Shown in pieces: positions 6,761 to 14,232 of a DNA stretch of 35,786 nt. Below the pieces are notes generated by a model. That model made no database searches. It worked only from the letters and a program-made list of their open reading frames with translations, and was not told where the DNA came from. The stretch is taken from NCBI GenBank assembly GCA_031376265.1, contig JANMDK010000213.1, positions 1 to 35,786 on the forward strand, written 5' to 3'. How positions within the stretch are numbered: the stretch's first letter is position 1; the number at the start of each line of letters is the position of its first letter. Source of the stretch: SZAS-79 sp031376265 (GTDB lineage Bacteria; Pseudomonadota; Gammaproteobacteria; Burkholderiales; SG8-39). Made by a program: the position numbers and the translations under genes.

Positions 6761-9745
6761 GTGAGCGCGCAGCACGTTACCAGCGTGGCGCCGGCCGGGT
6801 GGGTCGGGCAATCGGTTCGGCGCAGGGAGGATGCGCCGCTGCTCACCGGCCGCGGCCGCTTCATCGACGACCTCGAGCCGGTCGCGGGCCTGCGCCACGC
6901 CGCGATCCTGCGCTCCCCGCATCCGCACGCGCGCATCCGCTCGATCGACGCGAGCGCGGCCGAGAAGCTGCCCGGCGTCATCGGCGTCGTGACCGGCGCG
7001 CAGATCGCACAGGTCGCCGGGATCATCCCGAGCGTCGTGCGCTCGAAGATGCGCTTCCAGGTTTGCGCGACGACCAAGGCGCGCTACTGCGGCGAGCCGG
7101 TTGCCGTTGTCGTCGCGACGGATCGGTACGTTGCCGAAGATGCGCTGGAGCTCATCGAAGTCGACTATGAGCCGCTGCCCGGCGTCGCCCACCTCGAAGA
7201 CGCTCTGGGCCCGGACGCGCCGCTGCTTTTCGAGGAGGCCGGCACCAACGTCGCGCAGAAGCGCGACTTCACCTACGGCGACCCGGATGCCGCTTTCGCG
7301 GGCGCGCACAAGACCTTCAAGCTCGACTACCGCTTCCCGCGCTCGATGGCCACGCCGGTGGAGACCTACGGCGTGATCGCGCAGTTCGAGCCGCACCCGG
7401 ACCGCTATACCGTGTGGGCGAATTTCCAGGGCCCGTTCGTGCTGCAGCCGCTCATGGCCGGCGCGCTCGGCGTGCCCGGCAATCGCCTGCGCATCATCAC
7501 GCCGCCGAATTCCGGTGGCAGCTTCGGCATCAAGCAGGCGATCTACGCGTACATGGTGCTCATGGCCGCGGTGTCGCGCCTCGTCGGCGTGCCGGTCAAG
7601 TGGGCCGAGGACCGCCTCGAGCACCTCATGGCCTCGTCGAGCGCCACCGACCGAACCGGCGAGGTCGAAGCCGCGTTCTCCAAGGAAGGCGAGCTTCTCG
7701 GGCTCCGATACAAGAACGTGGTGAACCTCGGCGCCTACATCCGCGCGCCCGAGCCGGCTTCGGTGTACCGGATGCATTCGACCTCCAGCGGCGCGTACCG
7801 CGTAAAGCACCTGGCGGTCGAGAACACGCTGGTCGTCACCAACCGCATGCCCGCGGGACTCAATCGTGGCTACGGCGGGCCGCAGTTCTATTTCGCGCTC
7901 GAGCGGATCATGGAGATCGCAGCGCGCGGACTCGGCATCGACGCGGCCGAGATCCGACGCAGGAACGTAGTCCGCAAAGACGAGTTTCCCTACGACTCGC
8001 CGGCCGGCTCTCTGCTCGATTCGGGCGACTACGAGAAGTGCCTGGACGAGATGCTGCGCCTCGCCGACTACCCGAAGCTCCTCGCGCGCCGCGAAGAGGC
8101 GAGGAAGAACGGCAAGCTCTTCGGCATCGGCATCGCGCTCGGCGTCGAGCCCTCCGGCTCGAACATGGCGTATGTGGGCCTCGCGCAGACCGCGGAGCAG
8201 CGCGGCAAGGCAGAACCCAAGTCCGGCGCCAACGCGTCGGTCACGATCTCGATCGACCCGAGCGGCGGCGTCACCGTGCAACTCGACAGCACGCCGAACG
8301 GGCAGGGCCACGCGACGGTCGCTGCGCAGATCGTCGCGCAGGCGCTGGGGGTCAGCCCGGAGGAGGTCGACGTGCTCACCGAGGCCGACACGCGCACGAT
8401 CGCGTGGAGCATCGCCTCGGGCAACTACTCGAACCGCTTCGCCTCCGCGGTCACGAGCGCGATCCTCGGCTGCGCGCAGAAGCTTGCGCTGAAACTCAGG
8501 CAGATGGCCGCGGAGGAGTTCAAGGTCGACCCCGGGGCGATCGAGCTTGCCGAAGGCGCCGCGCGTGTTCGCGGCGACCCGCAGCGCGCAGTCGGCGTCG
8601 GACGGCTCGCTTCGCGCGCGCACTGGAACCCGGCCGGCATGCCCGCCGGCGTCAGCGCCGGCATGATCGAGACCTTCGTGCTGGACGCGCCGACGCTGAC
8701 GAGCCCCGGCGACGACGACCGCATCGCCTCGGCGATGACGTACGGCTTCGTCGCCGACCTCGCCGCAGTGGAAGTCGACCGCGCCACCGGCCGCATCGAA
8801 ATCGTCAAGTATGTCTCGGTGCACGACGTCGGCACGATGCTCATCCCGTTGATGGTCGAGGGCCAGATCCACGGCGGATTCGCACACGGGCTCGGCGCCG
8901 CGCTGTTCGAGGAGCTGGTGCACGACCGTGCCGGCAATTTCGTCTCCGGCACCTTCGCGGAATACCTGTGCCCGACCGCGCCCGAGATGCCGCACGTCGA
9001 CATCGGTCATGTCTCCACGCCGACGCCGGTCAACGCCACCGGCGCGAAAGGCATGGGCGACGGCAGCTCGATGCTCGCGCCCGCGGCACTTGCCAATGCG
9101 GCCGCCGATGCGCTCGGCCGCGAGGACGTCGAACTCCCCCTGTCGCTGAACCGCCTCTGGGAACTGGCCAACGCCAGGCCGATGACCACGAGCGGCACTT
9201 ACGGCGGCGTGCAGAAGAAAGCCGCTTCCGACGACTTGCCCGGCTCGCTGCAGGGCGAAGGCACGACGACGCTCTCCGCGCCGCCGGAAGAAATCTTTCG
9301 CCGCCTGCTCGACCCGGAAGTGCTCGCCACCGTGATTCCTGGATGCAGCCGCATGGAAAAGTCCGGCGCGGATGCCTTCGAGGCCGAGGTCAGCATTGGC
9401 GTGGCCGGCATCCGCGGCGTGTACGCGGCGAAGATCCGCATCGCCGAGAAATCGCCGCCGCGCTCGATGCGCATGGACTTCCGCGCGCAAGGCAAGCTCG
9501 GCAACGGGCGCGGCAGCGCGGTCGTAGAGCTCGCCCCCGAGGGCGCGGGAACGAAGCTCACTTATCGCTACGGCGCTGATGTCGGCGGCACGGTGGCCGC
9601 GGTCGGCGGCCGCATGCTCGGCTCGGTGACCGGCGTGCTGATCGCGCAGTTTTTCAAGGCGTTCGAGGCTTACGGCAAGGCCGGCGCTTCGGCGCCTGGT
9701 CTCTGGACCAAGGTCAGCGGCTGGCTGGGGAAGGCCAAAGGATGA
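6761..9745 (+). CDS. Mo-hydroxylase large subunit (xanthine dehydrogenase/CoxL family) fused to a CoxG-like domain
   Basis: This 994-residue protein is the catalytic subunit of a three-subunit molybdenum hydroxylase. The N-terminal hammerhead domain spans about residues 15-130 (VRRREDAPLLTGRG near the start) and is followed by the Moco-binding domains to about 800. Moco contacts include NSGGSFGIKQ near 248-257 and LNRGYGGPQF near 367. The usual final GVGE loop reads KGMGDGSS, placing Asp767 where the base is normally glutamate. From about residue 830 to the end is an SRPBCC/CoxG-like domain, usually a separate membrane-anchoring or assembly protein in CO dehydrogenase clusters. I prefer GTG 6761 over TTG 6752 because AAGGG at 6747-6751 lies nine bases upstream of it. 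FAD and Fe-S subunits follow directly. Confidence 0.88.
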   Translation: MSAQHVTSVAPAGWVGQSVRRREDAPLLTGRGRFIDDLEPVAGLRHAAILRSPHPHARIRSIDASAAEKLPGVIGVVTGAQIAQVAGIIPSVVRSKMRFQVCATTKARYCGEPVAVVVATDRYVAEDALELIEVDYEPLPGVAHLEDALGPDAPLLFEEAGTNVAQKRDFTYGDPDAAFAGAHKTFKLDYRFPRSMATPVETYGVIAQFEPHPDRYTVWANFQGPFVLQPLMAGALGVPGNRLRIITPPNSGGSFGIKQAIYAYMVLMAAVSRLVGVPVKWAEDRLEHLMASSSATDRTGEVEAAFSKEGELLGLRYKNVVNLGAYIRAPEPASVYRMHSTSSGAYRVKHLAVENTLVVTNRMPAGLNRGYGGPQFYFALERIMEIAARGLGIDAAEIRRRNVVRKDEFPYDSPAGSLLDSGDYEKCLDEMLRLADYPKLLARREEARKNGKLFGIGIALGVEPSGSNMAYVGLAQTAEQRGKAEPKSGANASVTISIDPSGGVTVQLDSTPNGQGHATVAAQIVAQALGVSPEEVDVLTEADTRTIAWSIASGNYSNRFASAVTSAILGCAQKLALKLRQMAAEEFKVDPGAIELAEGAARVRGDPQRAVGVGRLASRAHWNPAGMPAGVSAGMIETFVLDAPTLTSPGDDDRIASAMTYGFVADLAAVEVDRATGRIEIVKYVSVHDVGTMLIPLMVEGQIHGGFAHGLGAALFEELVHDRAGNFVSGTFAEYLCPTAPEMPHVDIGHVSTPTPVNATGAKGMGDGSSMLAPAALANAAADALGREDVELPLSLNRLWELANARPMTTSGTYGGVQKKAASDDLPGSLQGEGTTTLSAPPEEIFRRLLDPEVLATVIPGCSRMEKSGADAFEAEVSIGVAGIRGVYAAKIRIAEKSPPRSMRMDFRAQGKLGNGRGSAVVELAPEGAGTKLTYRYGADVGGTVAAVGGRMLGSVTGVLIAQFFKAFEAYGKAGASAPGLWTKVSGWLGKAKG

Positions 9746-9769
9746 AACCCGTTCGATGAAGCCCGTTGC
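9742..9769 (+). repeat. 14-bp imperfect tandem duplication of a start region (mini-ORF MKPVR)
   Basis: ATGAAACCCGTTCG (9742-9755) is followed by ATGAAGCCCGTTGC (9756-9769). The first ATG overlaps the large-subunit stop as ATGA. It encodes M-K-P-V-R and ends at TGA 9757-9759, which overlaps the ATG of the FAD subunit. The result is a stop/start/stop/start chain. Confidence 0.8.
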
Positions 9770-10622
9770 CTTCGAATACTGCCGCCCCGATACCGTCGCC
9801 GAAGCGGTGACTCTGCTCGACGAATTCGGCGCGGACGCGAGCGTGCTGGCCGGCGGGATGTCGCTCGGCGCGATGCTCAACATGCGCCTGGTCCGGCCCG
9901 CCGCGGTGCTCGACATCAAGCGCATTGCCGGGCTGGATGCGATCTCGATCAACGGCGAGATCCGCACCGGGGCCTTGCTGCGCCAAGCCGCGGCGTTGGC
10001 GAATGTGGAATTGATGCGCGCCATCCCGCTGCTTGCGCTTTCCCTGCCTAACGTCGGCCACTTCCAGACGCGCAATCGCGGGACGCTCGGCGGCTCGGTG
10101 GCGCATGCGGATCCAAGCTCCGAGATCCCGCTCACGCTCGCGACGCTGGGCGGTTCGGTGGAGTTGCAATCCAAGCGCGGCACGCGCCGGGTCCTGGCCC
10201 GCGAGTTTTTCCTCGACATCCTCACCACCCAGCGCGAACCGGACGAGTTGCTCACCGCACTCCTGTGGCCGAAGGCAAAGGCCGGCGCAGGGTATGCGTT
10301 CGCCGAAATCGCCCAGCGGCATGGTGATTTCGCCATCGTCGCCTGCGCTGCGGAGGCGGTCCTCAAGGGCGATGGGTCGCTGGCGTCCCTCGCGTTCGGC
10401 CTCGGCGGCGTGGAACGGCGGCCGATCGTGATCGACACAGCCGGATTCCTCGGCAAGCGCGCGGATGCAGCTTTGGCCGCGGAGATTGCCGCCACCGCCG
10501 CAGCGAGTGTCGAACCCATGAGCGACTTCAAGGCCACCGCCGAATATCGCCGCGCGCTCGTAAAGACGCTCGGCAGCCGGGTGCTCGCCGAAGCGTTTGA
10601 AAAAAGCGGGGCGAATAAATGA
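9756..10622 (+). CDS. Mo-hydroxylase FAD-binding medium subunit (CoxM-like)
   Basis: This 288-residue flavoprotein subunit passes electrons from the 2Fe-2S subunit to the terminal acceptor. The two FAD pyrophosphate motifs are intact: AGGMSLGAMLNMRL at about residues 32-45 and RGTLGGSVAHADP at about 108-120. The C-terminal CO-dehydrogenase flavoprotein domain follows from about 175. Its length matches the CoxM family. The start at 9756 is chosen over the mini-ORF ATG at 9742, which stops after five codons. The gene ends in an ATGA overlap with the 2Fe-2S gene, so the two are translationally coupled and probably made in equal amounts. Confidence 0.9.
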   Translation: MKPVAFEYCRPDTVAEAVTLLDEFGADASVLAGGMSLGAMLNMRLVRPAAVLDIKRIAGLDAISINGEIRTGALLRQAAALANVELMRAIPLLALSLPNVGHFQTRNRGTLGGSVAHADPSSEIPLTLATLGGSVELQSKRGTRRVLAREFFLDILTTQREPDELLTALLWPKAKAGAGYAFAEIAQRHGDFAIVACAAEAVLKGDGSLASLAFGLGGVERRPIVIDTAGFLGKRADAALAAEIAATAAASVEPMSDFKATAEYRRALVKTLGSRVLAEAFEKSGANK

Positions 10623-11137
10623 TCCGCCTCAAGCCCGGCACCCGCCACCCGGTCAGCCTCACGGTCAATGGCAAGCCGCAGGCCGGCCAAGCCGAGGCGC
10701 GCACCTTGCTCACGGATTTCCTGCGCCACGAGCTCAAGCTCTACGGCACGCACGTTGGCTGCGAGCACGGCGTGTGCGGCGCGTGCACCGTGCTGGTTGA
10801 CGGCCGGGCGGTGCGCAGCTGCATGCAGCTTGCGGTGGAATGTGACGGCGCGACCCTGCAAACCGTCGAAGGCCTTGCCCCATCCGGCGAACTCAACGTC
10901 CTGCAGAAAGCCTTCAACCGCCACCACGCGCTGCAGTGCGGTTTCTGCACCGCGGGCATCCTGATTTCGGCCACGCAATTCCTGGCGGAGAATCCGGATC
11001 CGACCGAAGCCGAGGTGACCGAGATGCTTTCGGGCCACCTCTGCCGTTGCACCGGCTACTTCCCGATCGTCGCCGCCATCCTCGATGCCGCAGGCGAAAT
11101 GCGGAACGCTAAACCGATTCAAAAGGAGATGTCATGA
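10619..11137 (+). CDS. Mo-hydroxylase 2Fe-2S small subunit (CoxS-like)
   Basis: This 172-residue protein carries two 2Fe-2S clusters. The plant-ferredoxin-type cluster is bound by Cys48, Cys53, Cys56 and Cys68 (CEHGVCGAC then SC). The second, helical-domain cluster is bound by Cys107, Cys110, Cys142 and Cys144 (CGFC and CRC). All eight ligands are present. The protein transfers electrons from the molybdenum centre to FAD. It starts within an ATGA overlap with the FAD subunit and ends in an ATGA overlap with the enoyl-CoA hydratase gene, linking the hydroxylase to CoA chemistry in one transcript. Confidence 0.93.
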   Translation: MIRLKPGTRHPVSLTVNGKPQAGQAEARTLLTDFLRHELKLYGTHVGCEHGVCGACTVLVDGRAVRSCMQLAVECDGATLQTVEGLAPSGELNVLQKAFNRHHALQCGFCTAGILISATQFLAENPDPTEAEVTEMLSGHLCRCTGYFPIVAAILDAAGEMRNAKPIQKEMS

Positions 11138-11943
11138 CCAGGTACGCGAAGGACCGCGGGGAGCTGCTGGCCGAGCTCGACGGGATGCGCCTCGATGTGG
11201 ATGCCGCGAAGAAGGTCGCCACGCTCACGCTCGACCGAGCGCCGCTCAACATCGTTTCCTACAAGGCGCGCTCGCAGATCGGCGCGATCTTCGAGGAGTT
11301 CAGCCGCGATCCGGACGTCGGCGTGGTCGTCGTGCGCGGCGCCAACGGCGTGTACACCTCGGGTGGCGACGTGCGGGGCTTCTTCAAGGTGCCGCGGGAC
11401 GGCATGTCGCACCTCGCCTGGAACATCGGCGCACCGGAGCGCTGCACGAAGCCGGTGATCTGCGCGATGGAAAAATACGCGTTCGGCGTCGGCTGGGAGC
11501 TCGCGCTCGCCTGCGACTTCCGCATCGCGACCAAGGACACGCTCGTGGCGCTGCCCGAGATCACCATCGGCCAGATGCCGGGGTCGGGGGGCAGCCAGCG
11601 CGTGCTGCGCATGGTCGGCATGACCCGCGCCAAGGACATGGTGCTCATGGGACGCCGCCTGCAGGCGACCGAGGCGCACCAGTGGGGCCTGATCACCGAA
11701 GTGGTCGAGGATTCGGCCGCGCTCGACAAGACGGTCGAGAGCTATTGCGCCAAGCTCAACGCCCTCTCTCCGCTCGCGCTCTCTTCGCTCAAGCGCGTGC
11801 TCAATCAGGGCGAAGATTGCAGCCTCGAAGCCAGCTTCGATCTCGAGGGCCACGCCTACGAGAAGCTGCGCGACTCGCACGATTACAAAGAGGGCGCCGA
11901 AGCCTTCTTCGAGAAGCGCAAGCCCAAGTACACCGGGAACTAA
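11134..11943 (+). CDS. Enoyl-CoA hydratase/isomerase family protein
   Basis: This 269-residue crotonase-fold protein has the oxyanion-hole segments YTSGGDVRGF (about 74-83) and YAFGVGWELALACDFRIA (about 115-132), and the following ALPEITIGQMPGSGGSQR block (about 139-156). Family members hydrate, isomerise or cleave CoA thioesters. Which of these applies is not clear: one catalytic glutamate equivalent may be Glu142, but the second is less obvious. AAAAGGAG at 11121-11128 is a good ribosome binding site. The ATG overlaps the stop of the 2Fe-2S subunit gene. It probably acts on a CoA ester formed by the ligase encoded next. Confidence 0.88.
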   Translation: MTRYAKDRGELLAELDGMRLDVDAAKKVATLTLDRAPLNIVSYKARSQIGAIFEEFSRDPDVGVVVVRGANGVYTSGGDVRGFFKVPRDGMSHLAWNIGAPERCTKPVICAMEKYAFGVGWELALACDFRIATKDTLVALPEITIGQMPGSGGSQRVLRMVGMTRAKDMVLMGRRLQATEAHQWGLITEVVEDSAALDKTVESYCAKLNALSPLALSSLKRVLNQGEDCSLEASFDLEGHAYEKLRDSHDYKEGAEAFFEKRKPKYTGN

Positions 11944-11960
11944 GGCGCGCGGAGGCCCCG

Positions 11961-13493
11961 ATGCTCGATCTCGGCCGCACCTTCCTGCAAAGCGTCGAGC
12001 GCCGGCCGCAGCGGCTGGCGTTGGTCGACGGCGACGTGCGCCTCACCTACGACGAGTGGCACGAGCGCATCCGCAGCGTTGCCGGCGCGCTCGACGTGAT
12101 GGGGTTCGCGCGGGGAGACCATCTCGCCGTGATCCTGCAGAACCGCTGGGAGATGGCCACGCTGCACTGGGCCTGCCAGTGCCTCGGCCTCATCGTCACG
12201 CCGGTCAACTGGCGCGCCAAGAATGATGAGCTCGACTACTGCGTGATCGACGCCGAGGCCCGCGCGGTCGTCTTCGAGCCGGTCAGCGCGGACGCGGTCC
12301 GCGAGTCGCCGGCCTGCGCGAAGATCCCGCGCATCGCGGTCGGCCAGGGCTCCGGCGGCACACACGAATTCGCGCAGTTGCTCGGAGGCAAGCCGCTGTC
12401 GCCGCCTTACCGCGCGACGGCCGAAGACATCTCGCTGATGCTCTACACCTCGGGCACCACCGGCAAACCCAAGGGCGTCCCCCGCCGCCATCGGGCAGAG
12501 CGTGCCGCGGCGGTCGCGCAAGTGGCCCAGTACAGCTACGAGGTCGGCGAAGTCACGCTGGGCGTGATGCCGATGTACCACACGATGGGCGTGCGCTCGC
12601 TCTTGTCGATGGCCATCGTCGACGGCACCGTGGTCTGCCTGCCGCGCTTCGAGGCCGGCGAGGCGCTGCGACTCATTGAAGCCGAGAAGGTCACCAACCT
12701 CTTCCTGGTGCCGACGCTCTACCACGACCTGCTTGCGCATCCCGCTTTCCCGAAAACCGACGTTTCCTCGGTCACCAAGATCGGTTTCGCGGGCGCGCCG
12801 ATGAACGACGCGCTGCTCAAGCGACTGGACGCTGCCTTCAAGCCCGAGTCGTTCGTTAACCACTATGGGTCGTCGGAGATCTACACCTTCACGATCGACC
12901 GCAAGGCGCCGGCCAAGCCGGGCAGCGCCGGCCGCGCCGGCTTCAACGCCCGGGTCCGGGTGGTGAAGCTCGACGCGGGGGCCGGCCGCAGTACCGCCGA
13001 TTCGCTGACGGCCGCAGGCGAGGAGGGCCAGATCATCGCCGACCTTTCCGGCGAGGAGGCTTTCGAGGGCTACTGGAAGCGCCCGGATGCCGACGCCAAG
13101 GCGTTGCGCGACGGCTGGTATTTCACCGGCGACACCGGGTTCGTCGATGCCGAGGGCGACCTGTTCGTGACCGGGCGCGTCGATGACATGATCATTTCCG
13201 GCGGCGAAAACATCTCGCCGGTCGACATCGAATCGGTGCTGTCCCTGCATCCCGGCGTGGACGAAGTGGCCGTGGCCGGCCTGCCGGACGAGCGCTGGGG
13301 CCAGAAAGTCGTCGCCTTCATCAAGGCCCGGGGAAAGGTCGACGCGGGGGTGCTGGACGCCCATTGCCGGGACTCCACGTTGCCGAACTACAAACGCCCG
13401 AGGGAGTACGTTTTCGTCCAGGCGGTGCCCAAGTCGCCGGTCGGCAAGATCCTCCGCCGCAAGCTGGTCTCCGGGGAGTACGAGAAGGCCTAG
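11961..13493 (+). CDS. AMP-forming acyl-CoA synthetase/ligase
   Basis: This 510-residue ANL-superfamily enzyme activates a carboxylic acid with ATP to an acyl-adenylate and then to the CoA thioester. The P-loop YTSGTTGKPKG is at residues 162-172. NHYGSSEIY is the A5-type adenine motif, GWYFTGDTGFVD with GRVDDMIISGGENISP forms the hinge region, and the catalytic lysine is Lys496 in KSPVGKIL. GGAG at 11951-11954 precedes ATG 11961, so I begin there; the frame is open further upstream but that part is the shadow of the hydratase gene. It is the last gene of the catabolic operon. The REP-like sequence follows directly after its stop. Confidence 0.9.
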   Translation: MLDLGRTFLQSVERRPQRLALVDGDVRLTYDEWHERIRSVAGALDVMGFARGDHLAVILQNRWEMATLHWACQCLGLIVTPVNWRAKNDELDYCVIDAEARAVVFEPVSADAVRESPACAKIPRIAVGQGSGGTHEFAQLLGGKPLSPPYRATAEDISLMLYTSGTTGKPKGVPRRHRAERAAAVAQVAQYSYEVGEVTLGVMPMYHTMGVRSLLSMAIVDGTVVCLPRFEAGEALRLIEAEKVTNLFLVPTLYHDLLAHPAFPKTDVSSVTKIGFAGAPMNDALLKRLDAAFKPESFVNHYGSSEIYTFTIDRKAPAKPGSAGRAGFNARVRVVKLDAGAGRSTADSLTAAGEEGQIIADLSGEEAFEGYWKRPDADAKALRDGWYFTGDTGFVDAEGDLFVTGRVDDMIISGGENISPVDIESVLSLHPGVDEVAVAGLPDERWGQKVVAFIKARGKVDAGVLDAHCRDSTLPNYKRPREYVFVQAVPKSPVGKILRRKLVSGEYEKA

Positions 13494-13495
13494 GA

Positions 13496-13580
13496 AAATT
13501 GGGGTCAGAGCCGCATTTCCCCTGTCAACCGACAGGCCCGGTGCGCGTTAGTCGCCGTGGATCCGTTTTGGACCCCACCC
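13496..13580. repeat. REP-like element with GGGGTCAGAG core
   Basis: AATTGGGGTCAGAG directly after the ligase stop has the GGGGTCAGAG core seen again at 16561-16570. TGGGGTC (13500-13506) has its inverted copy GACCCCA at 13571-13577, and a smaller hairpin CTGTC/GACAG lies at 13522-13535. From memory, such sequences are frequent intergenic repeats in betaproteobacteria, often near RAYT transposases. No transposase is present here. Confidence 0.5.
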
Positions 13581-13605
13581 TACAAGTCTCCAGGAGGACT
13601 AAATC

Positions 13606-13806
13606 ATGACCAAGCAACTCATTGCCGGCCTCATCGCCGTCGCCTTCAGCGCCTCGGTGTTCGCGCAAGCCACCCCGGCCACCCCGGCCACCCCGGCAAC
13701 GCCGGCGGCCAAGCCGGCCGACATGAAGCCGGCCGCGCCGGCGAAGAAAAAGGCCGCCAAGAAGCGGGCCGCCGCAAAGAAGGCCGCGGCCAAGAAGGCC
13801 TCGTAA
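13606..13806 (+). CDS. Small secreted Ala/Pro/Lys-rich protein
   Basis: This 66-residue protein has a clear Sec signal peptide, MTKQLIAGLIAVAFSASVFA, with likely cleavage before QATP. The mature part has an ATP tripeptide repeated four times (A-T-P), then an Ala/Lys-rich C-terminus of alternating AAKK units that would be strongly basic. AGGAGG (13590-13595) is a strong ribosome binding site about ten bases before the ATG, so translation is likely high. Similar short AKK-rich secreted proteins are annotated as hypothetical in betaproteobacteria. The basic tail resembles histone H1-like tails but the signal peptide argues for a periplasmic location. A strong terminator follows, so it is probably a monocistronic gene. 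Confidence 0.75.
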   Translation: MTKQLIAGLIAVAFSASVFAQATPATPATPATPAAKPADMKPAAPAKKKAAKKRAAAKKAAAKKAS

Positions 13807-13876
13807 GCGCCACATAAGAAAAGAAAAAGCAGCCCATAAGAAAAGCAAAGACGTAAGCGGCAGTTCCCTGCTGCAA

Positions 13877-13917
13877 CAAAGGCCCGCCCGAGGCAACTCC
13901 GGCGGGCCTTTGTTTTT
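13877..13917 (+). terminator. Rho-independent terminator
   Basis: A perfect 12-bp stem, CAAAGGCCCGCC (13877-13888) with GGCGGGCCTTTG (13901-13912), is followed by TTTTT. It lies 70 bases downstream of the small secreted protein gene and should end its transcript. Confidence 0.92.
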
Positions 13918-14232
13918 CCGGGCGTGGGGAGTAGATTGGCAATCCCACCGCGCTGCCTTCCGACCCCCCTCCAAACCAATGTTCATCCTCAGGCGCCTGA
14001 TTTCCCGCAGCTCGCGCTCCCTGGCGGACATGACGGGGGTTGCGGTCCAGGGCAGGCCCCGAAGCGGGCGCGCCGGGGGGAAAAGCGGCCGATCGGCCAC
14101 GCCGGCCCACGCCCGTGCCTCTTCCCCCTCCCCGGGCTTTCCCCGAGCCCAGCACCGCCGCACTACCACCCCCGATTTCAAATTTCCCCCGGCGGCCGCC
14201 GGACGGGATCGCTTTTTCCTCGAGGAACTCAC
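13918..14232. other. Intergenic stretch with no recognised feature
   Basis: About 315 bases between the terminator and the transglutaminase-like gene. The reading frame of that gene stays open upstream here, but the translation is Pro/Arg-rich and composition-driven, without a signal or domain, so I treat it as noncoding. It must hold the promoter of the downstream operon; I cannot point to convincing -35 and -10 boxes. The only site I see is GAGGAA at 14221-14226, the ribosome binding site. Confidence 0.5.

Noticed and set aside
6692..11122. A 1476-codon open frame on the minus strand across the Mo-hydroxylase genes
   Set aside because: It is antisense to three well-supported genes; the translation is Arg/Ala/His-rich low-information sequence produced by high GC at codon position three. 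The same applies to other long antisense frames in the GC-rich parts.
13924..14232. An N-terminal extension of the transglutaminase-like protein
   Set aside because: The frame is open, but the added 103 residues are Pro/Arg-rich without a signal, whereas a Tat signal peptide starts exactly at ATG 14233 behind a ribosome binding site.
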